DNA of 64,000 nucleotides from Paenibacillus rigui (GTDB lineage: Bacteria; Bacillota; Bacilli; Paenibacillales; NBRC-103111): assembly GCF_002234615.1 (NCBI RefSeq), contig NZ_NMQW01000008.1, forward strand, positions 1 through 64,000, given 5' to 3'. The notes beneath the pieces are model-generated. The model was not told the DNA's origin, did no database searches, and saw nothing but the letters and a program-made list of their open reading frames with translations. Below, piece after piece: positions 7,954-16,465 of this stretch (position 1 is its first letter; every line of letters begins with the position of its first letter). A program made the translations under genes and the position numbers.

Positions 7954-8206
7954 TTAACCCTCCGCATCCGCGTATTCCAGCCGGACTCCCTCTACTTTGA
8001 TGTAGGCAGGAGGCCCGCTTTGCAACACCAACCATAGCGTTCCCTTTCACCGTTACCTCGAACTTGAGATGTAACGATAGCGGCTTGGTGACGCGCTGTG
8101 ACCATGTCATTCGATTTCCACTAAGGACTGGATCGACAAACGCTGCAACATCTTCGCCTTGGGTAGCCGTACCTTTCCTCATTCGTTGCTTACGGTACCG
8201 CATCAT
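7954..8206 (-). pseudogene. Frameshifted remnant of an unknown beta-rich protein
   Basis: Two frames join into one sensible protein end. One frame reads TKPLSLHLKFEVTVKG and the next reads TLWLVLQSGPPAYIKVEG followed by VRLEYADAEG and a stop at 7954. The switch falls at about 8038-8046, near the run AAAGGGAAC, and one extra base would explain it. The product would be a short beta-rich C-terminal region, perhaps of a sugar-binding or enzyme domain that I cannot name. No start with a good ribosome-binding site is clear, so it is probably also truncated at its 5' end. Confidence 0.4.
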
Positions 8207-8864
8207 TTGAATGCCCGCATGCGTGATTCGTGGACCCCATTCCCGTCTTACGTATTGTTCTGATCACCGCTTCTGCCGACAGGGGCAGGAGGATCACGGT
8301 TCCGATGACACTGCCTGTGTAGGCAACGACATATTCCAACCCCAGTACACCCGATAATAGGGTCAAGAGCAGGTGAATAGAGAGATTCGTAAAGCAAAAG
8401 GCGTAGTTTCTTATCATCCAATTGCGGTGCATGTCGAATTTCTTGCGCTTTACGTAAACATAGGCAGTCAAGGTGACGGCAAGCCAAGCCAAATTCCACA
8501 GGTTGAACATCATGCTGATGGTTCGTCCGCCTGTCGCATACGGAGCCATGTATCCGGAAGTAAGCACGACCCCGACCACGCTGATTAAATAAGCGTATCC
8601 CACGATTCGATGTGCATTCCGGTAATGACGGAGTATCCAACTCGAAATATTTATAATGCCTGCTAGTAAAGCAATTGAAGCAAAAGCAATGTGGACATCC
8701 AACACAGTCAACCAAACCGGCACCTCAAGCGTATGTTTGAGACCGAGCTTGTGCGAAAGGAAACCTGCTGCACCCGGATCCCAGACATATCGATTCAAGA
8801 GCGCCCAGAGGATAGATGCGATAGCGACCGCAACGATCCCCCCGTATAAGCGTCCAAGCTTCAT
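8190..8864 (-). CDS. DUF2306 family membrane protein
   Basis: A 224-residue integral membrane protein with six or seven hydrophobic segments. The pattern HRIVGYAYLISVVG, HRNWMIRNYAFCF and an early histidine-containing helix (VLDVHIAFASIALLAG) fits DUF2306, a cytochrome-like family with conserved intramembrane histidines. ATG 8864 is preceded by GGGAGG; upstream in-frame codons lack a ribosome-binding site. It is transcribed divergently from an OmpR-type two-component system and shares its intergenic region with a tandem operator, so it may be a target of that regulator. Function unknown. Confidence 0.8.
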   Translation of the reverse strand: MKLGRLYGGIVAVAIASILWALLNRYVWDPGAAGFLSHKLGLKHTLEVPVWLTVLDVHIAFASIALLAGIINISSWILRHYRNAHRIVGYAYLISVVGVVLTSGYMAPYATGGRTISMMFNLWNLAWLAVTLTAYVYVKRKKFDMHRNWMIRNYAFCFTNLSIHLLLTLLSGVLGLEYVVAYTGSVIGTVILLPLSAEAVIRTIRKTGMGSTNHACGHSNDAVP

Positions 8865-8945
8865 TGTTACATCCTCCCTGTTTGCTAAAATCAGTTTTGA
8901 CATCTACCAGCTTAATTCCGACCCGTCAAAAGACAAAGACCCAAA

Positions 8946-8989
8946 CCATCACAAAACCATCACAAAACCGTCACGAACCCATCACGACA
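8946..8989. promoter_or_regulatory. Four tandem 11-bp units: candidate response-regulator operator
   Basis: The units are CCATCACAAAA, CCATCACAAAA, CCGTCACGAAC and CCATCACGACA, exactly head to tail at an 11-bp period (8946, 8957, 8968, 8979). OmpR/PhoB-family regulators bind direct repeats spaced by one helical turn, and the adjacent gene encodes such a regulator. The array lies between the divergent DUF2306 gene and the regulator gene, and a -10-like TATACT lies near 9026. Confidence 0.7.
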
Positions 8990-9076
8990 TACAATCCGTT
9001 CCTGCCGCTAAGAGGAAAAGTGTTATACTATTCGGTAGGTTCCTGGTTTAATCGTGCCAAAAAGGTAGGGATTTTC

Positions 9077-9769
9077 ATGAATCAAATGAAAACGGTAATG
9101 GTCATTGACGATGACGTCAGCATCGTTGAGCTTATGAGGGATTTTTTGGCGAATGACGGCTTTCGTGTGATAACGGCAAATGACGCAGAGACAGCACTGG
9201 CCTTGTTCAAGCAGCATCCGGTTGATTGCTTGATTCTGGACGTGATGATGCCTGGAGCGGACGGCTTTGACCTGTGCAGGAAAATTCGCGAGACGAGCCA
9301 TGTTCCGATCCTGTTTCTAAGCGCGCGGGACGATGATCTTTACAAGATCCGGGGGCTTGGTATCGGGGGAGATGATTACATCGTGAAGACCGCTTCTCCC
9401 ATTGAAGTGATTGCACGCGTCAAGGCGGTTTTGCGCCGGGTCAGCACATCGGGGCAGGTCATAGAGAACATTATCGATTACGGCCGGCTTCAGTTGAATA
9501 TTACGACGAGGGAAGTATATGTAGGCGGTGAGACGGTTTCCTTTACTCCAAAAGAATACGAAGTATTTCGTTTGCTTGCCGAGCATCCGCGGCAGGTCTT
9601 TACCTACGATCTGTTATTGGATCGGTTCTGGGAAGGCATTGGGGATAAACATACGGTACGGGTGCTTATGGCAAGGATACGTGAAAAAATTGAGGCCGAG
9701 CCGAGTCAGCCACATTACATAACGAATGTTTGGGGAATAGGATATCGGTTCGAGGGCAAAGCGTTATGA
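9077..9769 (+). CDS. OmpR-family response regulator
   Basis: A 230-residue DNA-binding response regulator: receiver domain (residues 1-120) with the acidic pair in VIDDDVS and the phospho-acceptor Asp in CLILDVMMPG, and a C-terminal winged helix (about 130-228, ending WGIGYRFEG). The conserved lysine is present in DDYIVKTAS, but the Pro that normally follows it is Thr. ATG 9077 is chosen because the upstream 71 residues of the frame do not resemble a receiver domain and AAAAAGGTAGGG lies before this ATG. It overlaps the kinase gene by 4 bp. The tandem repeats upstream suggest autoregulation. Confidence 0.92.
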   Translation: MNQMKTVMVIDDDVSIVELMRDFLANDGFRVITANDAETALALFKQHPVDCLILDVMMPGADGFDLCRKIRETSHVPILFLSARDDDLYKIRGLGIGGDDYIVKTASPIEVIARVKAVLRRVSTSGQVIENIIDYGRLQLNITTREVYVGGETVSFTPKEYEVFRLLAEHPRQVFTYDLLLDRFWEGIGDKHTVRVLMARIREKIEAEPSQPHYITNVWGIGYRFEGKAL

Positions 9770-10851
9770 AGGCAATCCGGGTACGCACGGTTTTGTTCGT
9801 TGCCTTGTTGATGATCTCAAGTCTTTCCTGGCTTACTTACGTTATCGTTTACCTCATCGAAACCAAATCCCTGCACATCGGTACTCGGGAACCCAGCCGA
9901 GTCGGGGTGTGGATAGCCATGTCCATGGGCGTTCTTTCTGCTGCAGCTGTGTTCGGATACGGTCTGCACCGATGGATTGTCAAGCCGCTCGAAGCCGTGG
10001 GCAAGGCCGCACGGCAAATTGCGGAAGGCGATCTGGATATCGCGATACCCCCTATGGGCATTCGAGAGATAGCAGATGTCAAGAATGGCTTTGACCTCAT
10101 GGTTAGGGGGCTTGGCCGGTCTCTTGAGAAGCAGTCTGCTCTTGAAGAAGAAAGACGATTTTTTATCGGGTCTATTGCGCACGATTTGCGCACGCCGTTA
10201 TTTGCCCTTAAAGGATATTTGGAAGGACTGGACCGGGGCATTGCAGCCACTCCCGAGCAAATGGACCATTACGTGAAGGTTTGTATACAAAAATCCAACC
10301 AATTGGACCGGCTGGTCACGGACCTCATCACTTTTGCCAAAACGGAATACATGGAAAACCTAAATCAGGAAGAGCCAATCGAGGTCGTGGAGCTTCTCAG
10401 CAAATCTGTCGAGACCCTGCGTCACTTAGCCGAAACCAAGATGATCACCTTTTACATTGAAGCGCCTCCGAAAGGCAGGGGATCGGGCACGATCCTTGGG
10501 GACGTCTATCTTTTGGAACGTGCCTTCAACAACCTGCTCGATAATGCTGTCCGGTATATCCCAAGCCATGGTGTCATTTGGGTAAGCTGCTCTTTTGCAC
10601 CGGACAGAGTGACAATAACCATTCGGGATTCAGGTCCCGGCATACCGGAATCGGATCTTGGGCAGGTGTTCGAACCGTTATACCGCGGTGAGTCCTCGCG
10701 AAACCGGGAGTCTGGCGGAACCGGGCTTGGTCTGACTATAGCGAAGCGTATTTTTAGGGCCCATGGGGGAGAGCTGAAGGCCGGCAATCATCCTGAAGGG
10801 GGAGCGATGGTTACGGGATGGTTTCCTGATAAGCGGGATACGAGCGGATGA
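9766..10851 (+). CDS. Sensor histidine kinase (HAMP, HisKA)
   Basis: A 361-residue membrane kinase with two transmembrane helices (about residues 6-27 and 42-66) and a very short extracellular loop, so it probably senses within the membrane or through a partner protein. A HAMP linker follows (about 65-120), then the dimerisation helix with the phospho-accepting His in SIAHDLRTPLFAL and an ATPase domain with N-box NNLLDNAVRY, DSGPGIPE and GGTGLGLTIAKR. Start ATG 9766 overlaps the stop of the cognate regulator. The short loop resembles intramembrane-sensing BceS-like kinases, although no ABC exporter is immediately adjacent. Confidence 0.92.
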   Translation: MKAIRVRTVLFVALLMISSLSWLTYVIVYLIETKSLHIGTREPSRVGVWIAMSMGVLSAAAVFGYGLHRWIVKPLEAVGKAARQIAEGDLDIAIPPMGIREIADVKNGFDLMVRGLGRSLEKQSALEEERRFFIGSIAHDLRTPLFALKGYLEGLDRGIAATPEQMDHYVKVCIQKSNQLDRLVTDLITFAKTEYMENLNQEEPIEVVELLSKSVETLRHLAETKMITFYIEAPPKGRGSGTILGDVYLLERAFNNLLDNAVRYIPSHGVIWVSCSFAPDRVTITIRDSGPGIPESDLGQVFEPLYRGESSRNRESGGTGLGLTIAKRIFRAHGGELKAGNHPEGGAMVTGWFPDKRDTSG

Positions 10852-10915
10852 ATAAACTTCGTTGAACTAGACGATTCCCGAAAGAGAGAAGCTTGAGCCA
10901 CAGATATACTTACGG

Positions 10916-11614
10916 TTAACTGCTGGTTTGATCAGATTTTTTGTCTAAATAAAGACTCCCATCACTTTGGAGCTCAGCAAAAAATACCTCATCTACGGAT
11001 TGCACCCCGAATGATTTGATTTGATCCTCAAGCCACTCCCGATTTAATTGCAGCTCCTTGAGGTTTCTTTTTACGATTTTACCGTCAACAATGAGCTCAG
11101 TCGGAAGATAAAGGCGCTTCTGAATAGGCAGCTTCAGATCCCTTTTGGTCGGAGCTTCCTCTTCTTGTTTCTTTAATACGCTTAATTTGCCATTGGGCTC
11201 TAGAATCCCATAGTCGACTTCCCGGACAGAGAAAACATTTTTATCTCGAAGCAGCATGCTTAAATCATCCATATTTAATTTACTTAATGCCATGGCTTTT
11301 GGTTGAATTTTCCCTTTTTTGATGACGATTGCCGGTTCCCCATCAAACAATACTCTAACTAGAGGCGATTTAAGAGCTAATTGCTCAATAAGTATCGTCA
11401 GGAAGGCCCACAAGGCCATGGCAGTAATACCGGCAGCCGCTTTAATTTCTTTATTCAGTACGATTTCACCGGCAATGTTTCCAAGAGCAATTCCTGTGAT
11501 GTAGGTAAAAAATGTCATTTGGCTCAACTGTTTTTTTCCTAACAAACGTGTTAGCAGCAATAAAGCGACAAAGCTTAACAAAGTTCTGAGAGAATACTGA
11601 AAAATATGATCCAT
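10916..11614 (-). CDS. DUF421 membrane protein (YetF/YrbG-like)
   Basis: A 232-residue protein of the DUF421 family: three N-terminal transmembrane segments (first about 75 residues, including RLLGKKQLSQMTFFTYITGI, a family signature) and a soluble C-terminal domain with the GEPAIVIKKGKI and LRDKNVFSVREVDYGILEPNG motifs. YetF-type proteins are common in spore formers and some act in spore germination or envelope functions, but no activity is firmly assigned. GGAG lies 7 nt before the ATG. It is convergent with the histidine kinase gene. Confidence 0.88.
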   Translation of the reverse strand: MDHIFQYSLRTLLSFVALLLLTRLLGKKQLSQMTFFTYITGIALGNIAGEIVLNKEIKAAAGITAMALWAFLTILIEQLALKSPLVRVLFDGEPAIVIKKGKIQPKAMALSKLNMDDLSMLLRDKNVFSVREVDYGILEPNGKLSVLKKQEEEAPTKRDLKLPIQKRLYLPTELIVDGKIVKRNLKELQLNREWLEDQIKSFGVQSVDEVFFAELQSDGSLYLDKKSDQTSS

Positions 11615-11652
11615 AACTCATCTCCGTTGATTGTATGTACCTGGCGCGGTCT

Positions 11653-12354
11653 TCACTCGAGTAAACCTAACTCTTCATATACCTTTAACGAGACGACGCC
11701 ATTTGGAATCAGGCTGTGATCGCGTTGAAATTCTTTTAAGGCTGCGGTCGTGTTCGAGCGAAACTTTCCGTTGCACATCCCTTTGAAGTAACCGGCGCTT
11801 TTCAGCCGAGACTGAATCAGCTGCACGTCCCCTCCGACGTCGCCCTCCGCCAAATCCCTCGGTTCATGATTCGGGTCTCCCAATACATGACCATAAATTT
11901 TTACAATGGTACCAACCGGTATCATCTCAAATAGCTCTATGACATCACTATTGCGCATGCGGATGCAACCGTGACTCAAGTGCTGGCCAATGGAGTAGGG
12001 CCTATTTGTACCGTGAATACCGTAATTTCCCCAAGGGACGTTCAAACCAAGCCAACGCGGGCCGAAGGAAGGAGCCCAATCCTTCCCCTTATATACAATT
12101 TGATATTCTCCAACAGGAGTAGGAGTGGACGGATTGCCAACGGCAATAGGATATGTTTTGAATTTTTGCCCTTGTACACGGACCACCATTTGATGACGTT
12201 GAGGGTAAATTTCTATCATGTATATTCCCTGGTCAGCGACAATGGGCAAGGGGGTATCGGCATGAGCAGGGGAGTAAGTACTTCCTCCAAGCAGGGGCCA
12301 AATCAGTAAAGGCAGTATAAAGGAGCGCAGTATAAAATATCGCAGGCTTCGCAT
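11653..12354 (-). CDS. Secreted L,D-transpeptidase with peptidoglycan-binding domain
   Basis: A 233-residue exported cell-wall enzyme. An N-terminal signal peptide ends around SPAHA (residues 28-32). The YkuD catalytic domain (about 40-160) has YGIHGTN and the active-site motif SHGCIRMRNSD with the catalytic Cys. A C-terminal PG_binding_1 domain follows (about 175-230, IQSRLKSAGYFKG to YEELGLL). These enzymes form 3-3 peptide crosslinks or attach proteins to peptidoglycan; in spore formers several act on the spore or sporangial wall. GGAG lies 8 nt before the ATG. Confidence 0.92.
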   Translation of the reverse strand: MRSLRYFILRSFILPLLIWPLLGGSTYSPAHADTPLPIVADQGIYMIEIYPQRHQMVVRVQGQKFKTYPIAVGNPSTPTPVGEYQIVYKGKDWAPSFGPRWLGLNVPWGNYGIHGTNRPYSIGQHLSHGCIRMRNSDVIELFEMIPVGTIVKIYGHVLGDPNHEPRDLAEGDVGGDVQLIQSRLKSAGYFKGMCNGKFRSNTTAALKEFQRDHSLIPNGVVSLKVYEELGLLE

Positions 12355-12617
12355 GTTTTGTTCTCCACCAGTTAAATTTTAATGTATGATCTAGGTTGTC
12401 CCTGAGGTGGAAGTTCATTCATTATTTTCGATAGATGATGCCCTAACCGTCTCATTCTTATTTGATGAAGATGCCGATTCGGCTTCCGGGGTTTTAACAG
12501 CATAAGCCCTATATCCCGAGAAAATACGGCTTTCGTCCCCCTGTATTTTTGCCCCTGATTCCTGTATGATGGAACATGTTGTCGAATTATGGAATGCAAA
12601 GGGGGAGTTTTGTCCTT

Positions 12618-13067
12618 ATGCCTCAAATAGACATGCCTTCCGTCGTGCTTTTAATTTTTGCGGCCCTTGGGATCGTGAGCAATAACAATTCCATTACGAT
12701 CGCAGTTGTTTTTCTGCTGCTGCTGCGAGTCGTGAATTTGCACCAGGCGTTTCCATGGATTGAAAAATACGGTCTGACGATCGGTATTATTGTCCTGACG
12801 GTTGGGATACTGGCACCACTGGCCAGCGGCAAAATTACCGTACAAACGTTGTACGAATCGTTTTTTCATTGGAAGTCTCTGCTCGCAGTAGCGGTCGGTG
12901 TACTAGTGGCTTACTTGGGCGGACGCGGGGCTATGCTGATGACGAACCAGCCGACCATTGTGACCGGATTGCTGCTGGGCACGATTTTGGGTGTCGCGTT
13001 CTTGAAGGGCGTTCCCGTGGGACCGTTGATTGCGGCAGGCATTTTATCCTTATTTCTTGGGAAATGA
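12618..13067 (+). CDS. UPF0756 (DUF441) membrane protein, YtwI/YeaL-like
   Basis: A 149-residue protein with about five transmembrane helices and the glycine-rich GRGAMLMTNQPTIVTGLLLGTILG segment typical of the UPF0756 family; its length matches. The ATG at 12618 follows AAAGGGGGAG, whereas the upstream frame from 12576 does not fit the family start. Function unknown. It stands alone ahead of the riboswitch-controlled endopeptidase gene. Confidence 0.85.
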   Translation: MPQIDMPSVVLLIFAALGIVSNNNSITIAVVFLLLLRVVNLHQAFPWIEKYGLTIGIIVLTVGILAPLASGKITVQTLYESFFHWKSLLAVAVGVLVAYLGGRGAMLMTNQPTIVTGLLLGTILGVAFLKGVPVGPLIAAGILSLFLGK

Positions 13068-13146
13068 CGCCAACTGCTGCAGGATGGACCCACCGATTTA
13101 CAGACCGGGCAACGAATATATTGGATGGATAGCTTTTTGTAAAAAA

Positions 13147-13270
13147 TGCCGAATCAGCACAGCACAAGTGCTTGTACGGGGGACTTCTTTCTTGGGGTGA
13201 ATATTCGCGTGCCTATAGGCAGCGACTAAGGGAAACCTCTTCCCTAACCCGTCAACTAACCTCGGAGGCG
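13147..13270 (+). promoter_or_regulatory. c-di-AMP riboswitch (ydaO/yuaA type)
   Basis: Conserved blocks appear in order: ACGGGGGAC (about 13176), GGGGTGAAT (13194-13202), a variable hairpin GCCTATAGGC (13211-13220), a second stem AGGGA/TCCCT (13229-13233 with 13241-13245) and the 3' signature CTAACCCGTCAACTAACCTCG (13244-13264). This class binds cyclic di-AMP and commonly precedes cell-wall hydrolase and osmolyte or potassium genes in Firmicutes, which fits the NlpC/P60 gene downstream. The aptamer ends only a few bases before AGGAGG (13274-13279), which leaves no room for an intrinsic terminator, so control is probably translational. Confidence 0.88.
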
Positions 13271-13288
13271 AATAGGAGGAATTTGGCT

Positions 13289-14131
13289 TTGAAGCTTTTT
13301 GGTAAAATGTTTGTTTTTTCATGCGCATTTGTTTCGTGCGCCCTCTTTTCGGTCGTTCATGCACATGCAGCCGCCCCGGAGGAAAGCGTCAAAATTCAGG
13401 TGAACGACAAGATCGTTCTGTTTCCCGAAGGACAGCCGGTCGTGGATGGGAGCTCTCAGCTGCAAGTGCCGTTCCGGCCTTTGATGGAGTCGCTCGGCTA
13501 CCAGATCGGCTGGTCACAGGAAGGCAGAGAAATTAAAGTTACAATGAAAAAAGACGATCAGACCTTAGCCTTGAAGACGGGAGATTCCTTCGTTGTCCTC
13601 AACGGAAAGCAAGTGAACTTGAATTCGATGATCGGCATGGCCCAAGGCAGCGTCTATATTCCGCTCCGGTTCGTCTCGGAAACCTTGGGCAGCAAGGTGC
13701 AATGGGATGACGACAACCGGATCGCTATCGTGGATGCCGATGGGAAATACCATGCCCCGGCTTGGTACAAGCCCAAGCAGCAGGATGGCGTGCTCGAATT
13801 TGCCCAAGGCTATCTTGGGGTTCCGTATGCTTGGGGAGGCACGACACCTGACGGCTTTGACTGTTCCGGGTTCGTACGTTATGTATTTAACCAAAAACGG
13901 GGAATGGATTTGCCGCGAACCTCTACCGAAATGTACGATAGTGTAGGAGTGGCGGTAGCTAGTCCCAAGCCGGGCGATTTGGTCTTCTTCTCCAAAAGCG
14001 GAACGTCCCATGTAGGGATCTACCTCGGTAACGGCCAATTCATCTCAGCTACAACGTCCCACGGGGTTCATATCGATTCACTCTCCAGTTCTTATTGGGG
14101 CTCGAGATACATAGGCGCAAAAAGCTTATAG
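13289..14131 (+). CDS. Secreted NlpC/P60 endopeptidase with copper-amine-oxidase-like stalk domain
   Basis: A 280-residue exported peptidoglycan hydrolase. TTG 13289 is chosen as start because AGGAGG lies 9 nt upstream and the frame then opens directly into a signal peptide (cleavage near VHAHA-AP). Residues about 35-150 form a copper-amine-oxidase N-terminal-like domain with paired repeats (VPFRPLMESLGYQIGW and IPLRFVSETLGSKVQW), common in Paenibacillus surface proteins. The C-terminal NlpC/P60 domain shows the catalytic Cys in GFDCSGFVRYV and His in TSHVGIYLG. It is controlled by the c-di-AMP riboswitch directly upstream. Confidence 0.95.
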   Translation: MKLFGKMFVFSCAFVSCALFSVVHAHAAAPEESVKIQVNDKIVLFPEGQPVVDGSSQLQVPFRPLMESLGYQIGWSQEGREIKVTMKKDDQTLALKTGDSFVVLNGKQVNLNSMIGMAQGSVYIPLRFVSETLGSKVQWDDDNRIAIVDADGKYHAPAWYKPKQQDGVLEFAQGYLGVPYAWGGTTPDGFDCSGFVRYVFNQKRGMDLPRTSTEMYDSVGVAVASPKPGDLVFFSKSGTSHVGIYLGNGQFISATTSHGVHIDSLSSSYWGSRYIGAKSL

Positions 14132-14163
14132 GATTCATTTATCCAAAGTGAAGGCAGGATGAA

Positions 14164-14193
14164 ACAGGTTGCTTCGGCAGCCTGTTTTTTTTG
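14164..14193 (+). terminator. Terminator of the endopeptidase gene
   Basis: ACAGGTTGC pairs with GCAGCCTGT around a TTCG loop and is followed by a run of T residues. Confidence 0.92.
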
Positions 14194-14273
14194 TTTACAT
14201 CGAACTTATTGTGTGATACTTTAAACATTATAACGTTATAACCATAATAGAGTTGGAGAAAAAGGTGAGTGGA

Positions 14274-15374
14274 ATGAAAGAAAGCTTCGTACTGCGCAAC
14301 GTCAAGCGGGTGACCGGAGAAGCCCTCGACCTTGTGATACATGAAGGGAAGATTGCTGAGGTGACACCGCCCGGAAGCGGCCGCGGCCCTCGAATCCTGG
14401 ATGGTTTCGGAGCCTACGTCTCCAGCGGTTGGATCGATCTGCACGTACATGCCTTGCCGCAATTGGATCCGTACGGTGATGAGATCGATGAGATCGGTGT
14501 GAAGCAGGGCGTTACGACGATTGTCGATGCGGGAAGCTGCGGAGCGGACCGGATCGGGGAGCTGGCTGCCAGCCGGGCGGGAGCCAAAACGAATGTATTC
14601 GCTTTTTTGAACATTTCGCACATTGGTTTGCAGCGTATCGACGAACTATCCAACCTGGACTGGATCGATTCGGAGAAAGTCAAGCACTCGATTCACAAGT
14701 ATAAGGATGTTATTGTGGGATTAAAGGCACGCATAAGCAAGAGTGTCGTCCGTGACAGCGGGATCGAGCCGCTGCATAGGGCCAGAAGCCTTTCGGAGGA
14801 AACCGGCTTGCCGCTTATGGTACATATCGGATCAGGTCCGCCGAGTATCGAGGAGGTGATCCCTCTGCTCAAGAAAGGCGATGTGCTCACCCACTATCTT
14901 AACGGCAAGGCCAATCATTTGTTCGATGCCGGCATGGCGCCGCTTCCCGTGCTAACGGATGCGATCGCGCGAGGCGTGCATCTTGATGTGGGTCACGGCA
15001 CGGCCAGCTTCTCGTTCAAGGTTGCGGAGGCGGCCAAGCGGCACGGTATCCGGTTTGACACCATCAGCACGGACATTTATCGCGGCAACCGGATCAACGG
15101 TCCCGTGTACAGCATGGCCCACATTCTGACCAAATTTCTTTATTTGGGCTATTCGCTTGAGGAAGTGATCGCTGCCGTCACGACCCGTGCCGCAAGCTGG
15201 CTTGGCAAGCCGGAGCTGGGACGAATCCAGGCAGGGGACACAGCGAATCTGACTTTGTTCAGGTTGTGCGTTGAGCCGACAGTTCTAGTCGATTCCGAGG
15301 GAGACCGAAGGATGGCGGAGGTTAGAATAGAAACCAAGGGAGCGGTAGTAAATGGCGAATTCATTGAATGCTAA
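14274..15374 (+). CDS. COG3964-type amidohydrolase/deacetylase
   Basis: A 366-residue TIM-barrel metallohydrolase of the amidohydrolase superfamily, first gene of a five-gene operon. Visible binuclear-site ligands are DLHVHALP (HxH), the carboxylated-lysine candidate in VGLKARIS, His in MVHIGSGPP, His in LTHYLNGKANH and Asp in DTISTDIYRG. The family was long misannotated as dihydroorotase; characterised members cleave acetyl groups. Next to a DgaE-like lyase it probably removes the acyl group from an N-acylated sugar acid. ATG 14274 lies a few bases after GGTGAG; in-frame upstream starts are less likely. It overlaps the next gene by 23 bp. Confidence 0.85.
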   Translation: MKESFVLRNVKRVTGEALDLVIHEGKIAEVTPPGSGRGPRILDGFGAYVSSGWIDLHVHALPQLDPYGDEIDEIGVKQGVTTIVDAGSCGADRIGELAASRAGAKTNVFAFLNISHIGLQRIDELSNLDWIDSEKVKHSIHKYKDVIVGLKARISKSVVRDSGIEPLHRARSLSEETGLPLMVHIGSGPPSIEEVIPLLKKGDVLTHYLNGKANHLFDAGMAPLPVLTDAIARGVHLDVGHGTASFSFKVAEAAKRHGIRFDTISTDIYRGNRINGPVYSMAHILTKFLYLGYSLEEVIAAVTTRAASWLGKPELGRIQAGDTANLTLFRLCVEPTVLVDSEGDRRMAEVRIETKGAVVNGEFIEC

Positions 15375-16464
15375 ATATGGCTTGAAGCGAGTGATTAACG
15401 CGAGCGGGCGCATGAGTATCCTCGGGGTATCGGCTCCGACGGATACCGTGATGGAGGCGATGAAGCGGGGCGGACAAAGCTACGTGGAAATAGCCGATCT
15501 CGTAGACAAGGCGGGGGATTACATCGCACGGATACTAGGCTCGGAGGCGGCGCTGGTTGTCAATTCGGCATCAAGCGGGATTGCTCTCTCGGTCGCGGGG
15601 ATCGTGACGGAAGGGAACCGCCGCAGGAGTGAGCGTCTGCATCAAGACGAGATTATCAAGAATGAAATTATTATATTAAAAGGACATAATGTGCAGTACG
15701 GCGCACCGGTAGAAACGATGGTCTATTTAGGCGGAGGGAAGCTGGTCGAAGCAGGCTATGCGAATGAAGGCAAGGCGGAGCATATCGAGGAGGCTATCTC
15801 TGATAAAACCGCGGCGATACTTTATGTGAAATCCCATCATGCGGTGCAGAAAAATATGATTTCCGTAGAGGAAGCCTGGGAAATCTCGCAGCGCACCGGC
15901 GTTCCGCTGATCGTGGATGCGGCAGCGGAGGAGGATATCCAGAAGTATGTCAAGGTTTCGGATCTTGCGATTTACAGTGGCTCCAAGGCGATCGAGGGTC
16001 CGACCTCCGGCATCATCGGAGGAAAGCGCAAGTATATCGAGTGGGTGAAGGTGCAGCTTCACGGCATTGGACGCAGCATGAAGGTCGGCAAGGAAACGAC
16101 CTTCGGACTGCTGCAGGCGCTGGATGAGTACGGAGTCAAGGAAGATAAGAGCGGGCAGGAGAAGGCTTCGCTGCAGGCGCTCATGCCGCTCGGTGAGCTG
16201 CCGGGAGTCCGCGTCACGATTGTACAGGATGAAGCGGGCCGTACCATCTTCCGCGCCAGAATCGCCATTGATCCGCAGGCCTCCGGCACGACTGCCAAAG
16301 AAGTGGTGAAGGGTTTGCAGGAAGGCGACATCGCCATTTATACTCGGGATTATGGCGTGAAGCAAGGTTTTTTCGATATTGACCCGCGTCCGCTGCAGGG
16401 TAACGATATGGATGTCATCGCAGACCGTGTCCGTGAATTGGTTACAAATGGAGGGAGCTTATAG
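15352..16464 (+). CDS. DgaE-like PLP-dependent ammonia lyase (SelA fold)
   Basis: A 370-residue pyridoxal-phosphate enzyme related to D-glucosaminate-6-phosphate ammonia lyase (DgaE), which eliminates ammonia to give 2-keto-3-deoxygluconate-6-phosphate. The N-terminus KRVINASGRMSILGV, the YVKSHHAVQKNMIS stretch and the PLP-lysine region YSGSKAIEGPTSG are family hallmarks, and VDAAAEED supplies the pyridine-ring Asp. The start overlaps the deacetylase stop, and DgaF-like aldolase and sugar-kinase genes follow immediately. The natural substrate may be a different 2-amino sugar acid. The family is often misannotated as L-seryl-tRNA(Sec) selenium transferase. Confidence 0.87.
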   Translation: MANSLNAKYGLKRVINASGRMSILGVSAPTDTVMEAMKRGGQSYVEIADLVDKAGDYIARILGSEAALVVNSASSGIALSVAGIVTEGNRRRSERLHQDEIIKNEIIILKGHNVQYGAPVETMVYLGGGKLVEAGYANEGKAEHIEEAISDKTAAILYVKSHHAVQKNMISVEEAWEISQRTGVPLIVDAAAEEDIQKYVKVSDLAIYSGSKAIEGPTSGIIGGKRKYIEWVKVQLHGIGRSMKVGKETTFGLLQALDEYGVKEDKSGQEKASLQALMPLGELPGVRVTIVQDEAGRTIFRARIAIDPQASGTTAKEVVKGLQEGDIAIYTRDYGVKQGFFDIDPRPLQGNDMDVIADRVRELVTNGGSL

Positions 16465-16465
16465 C

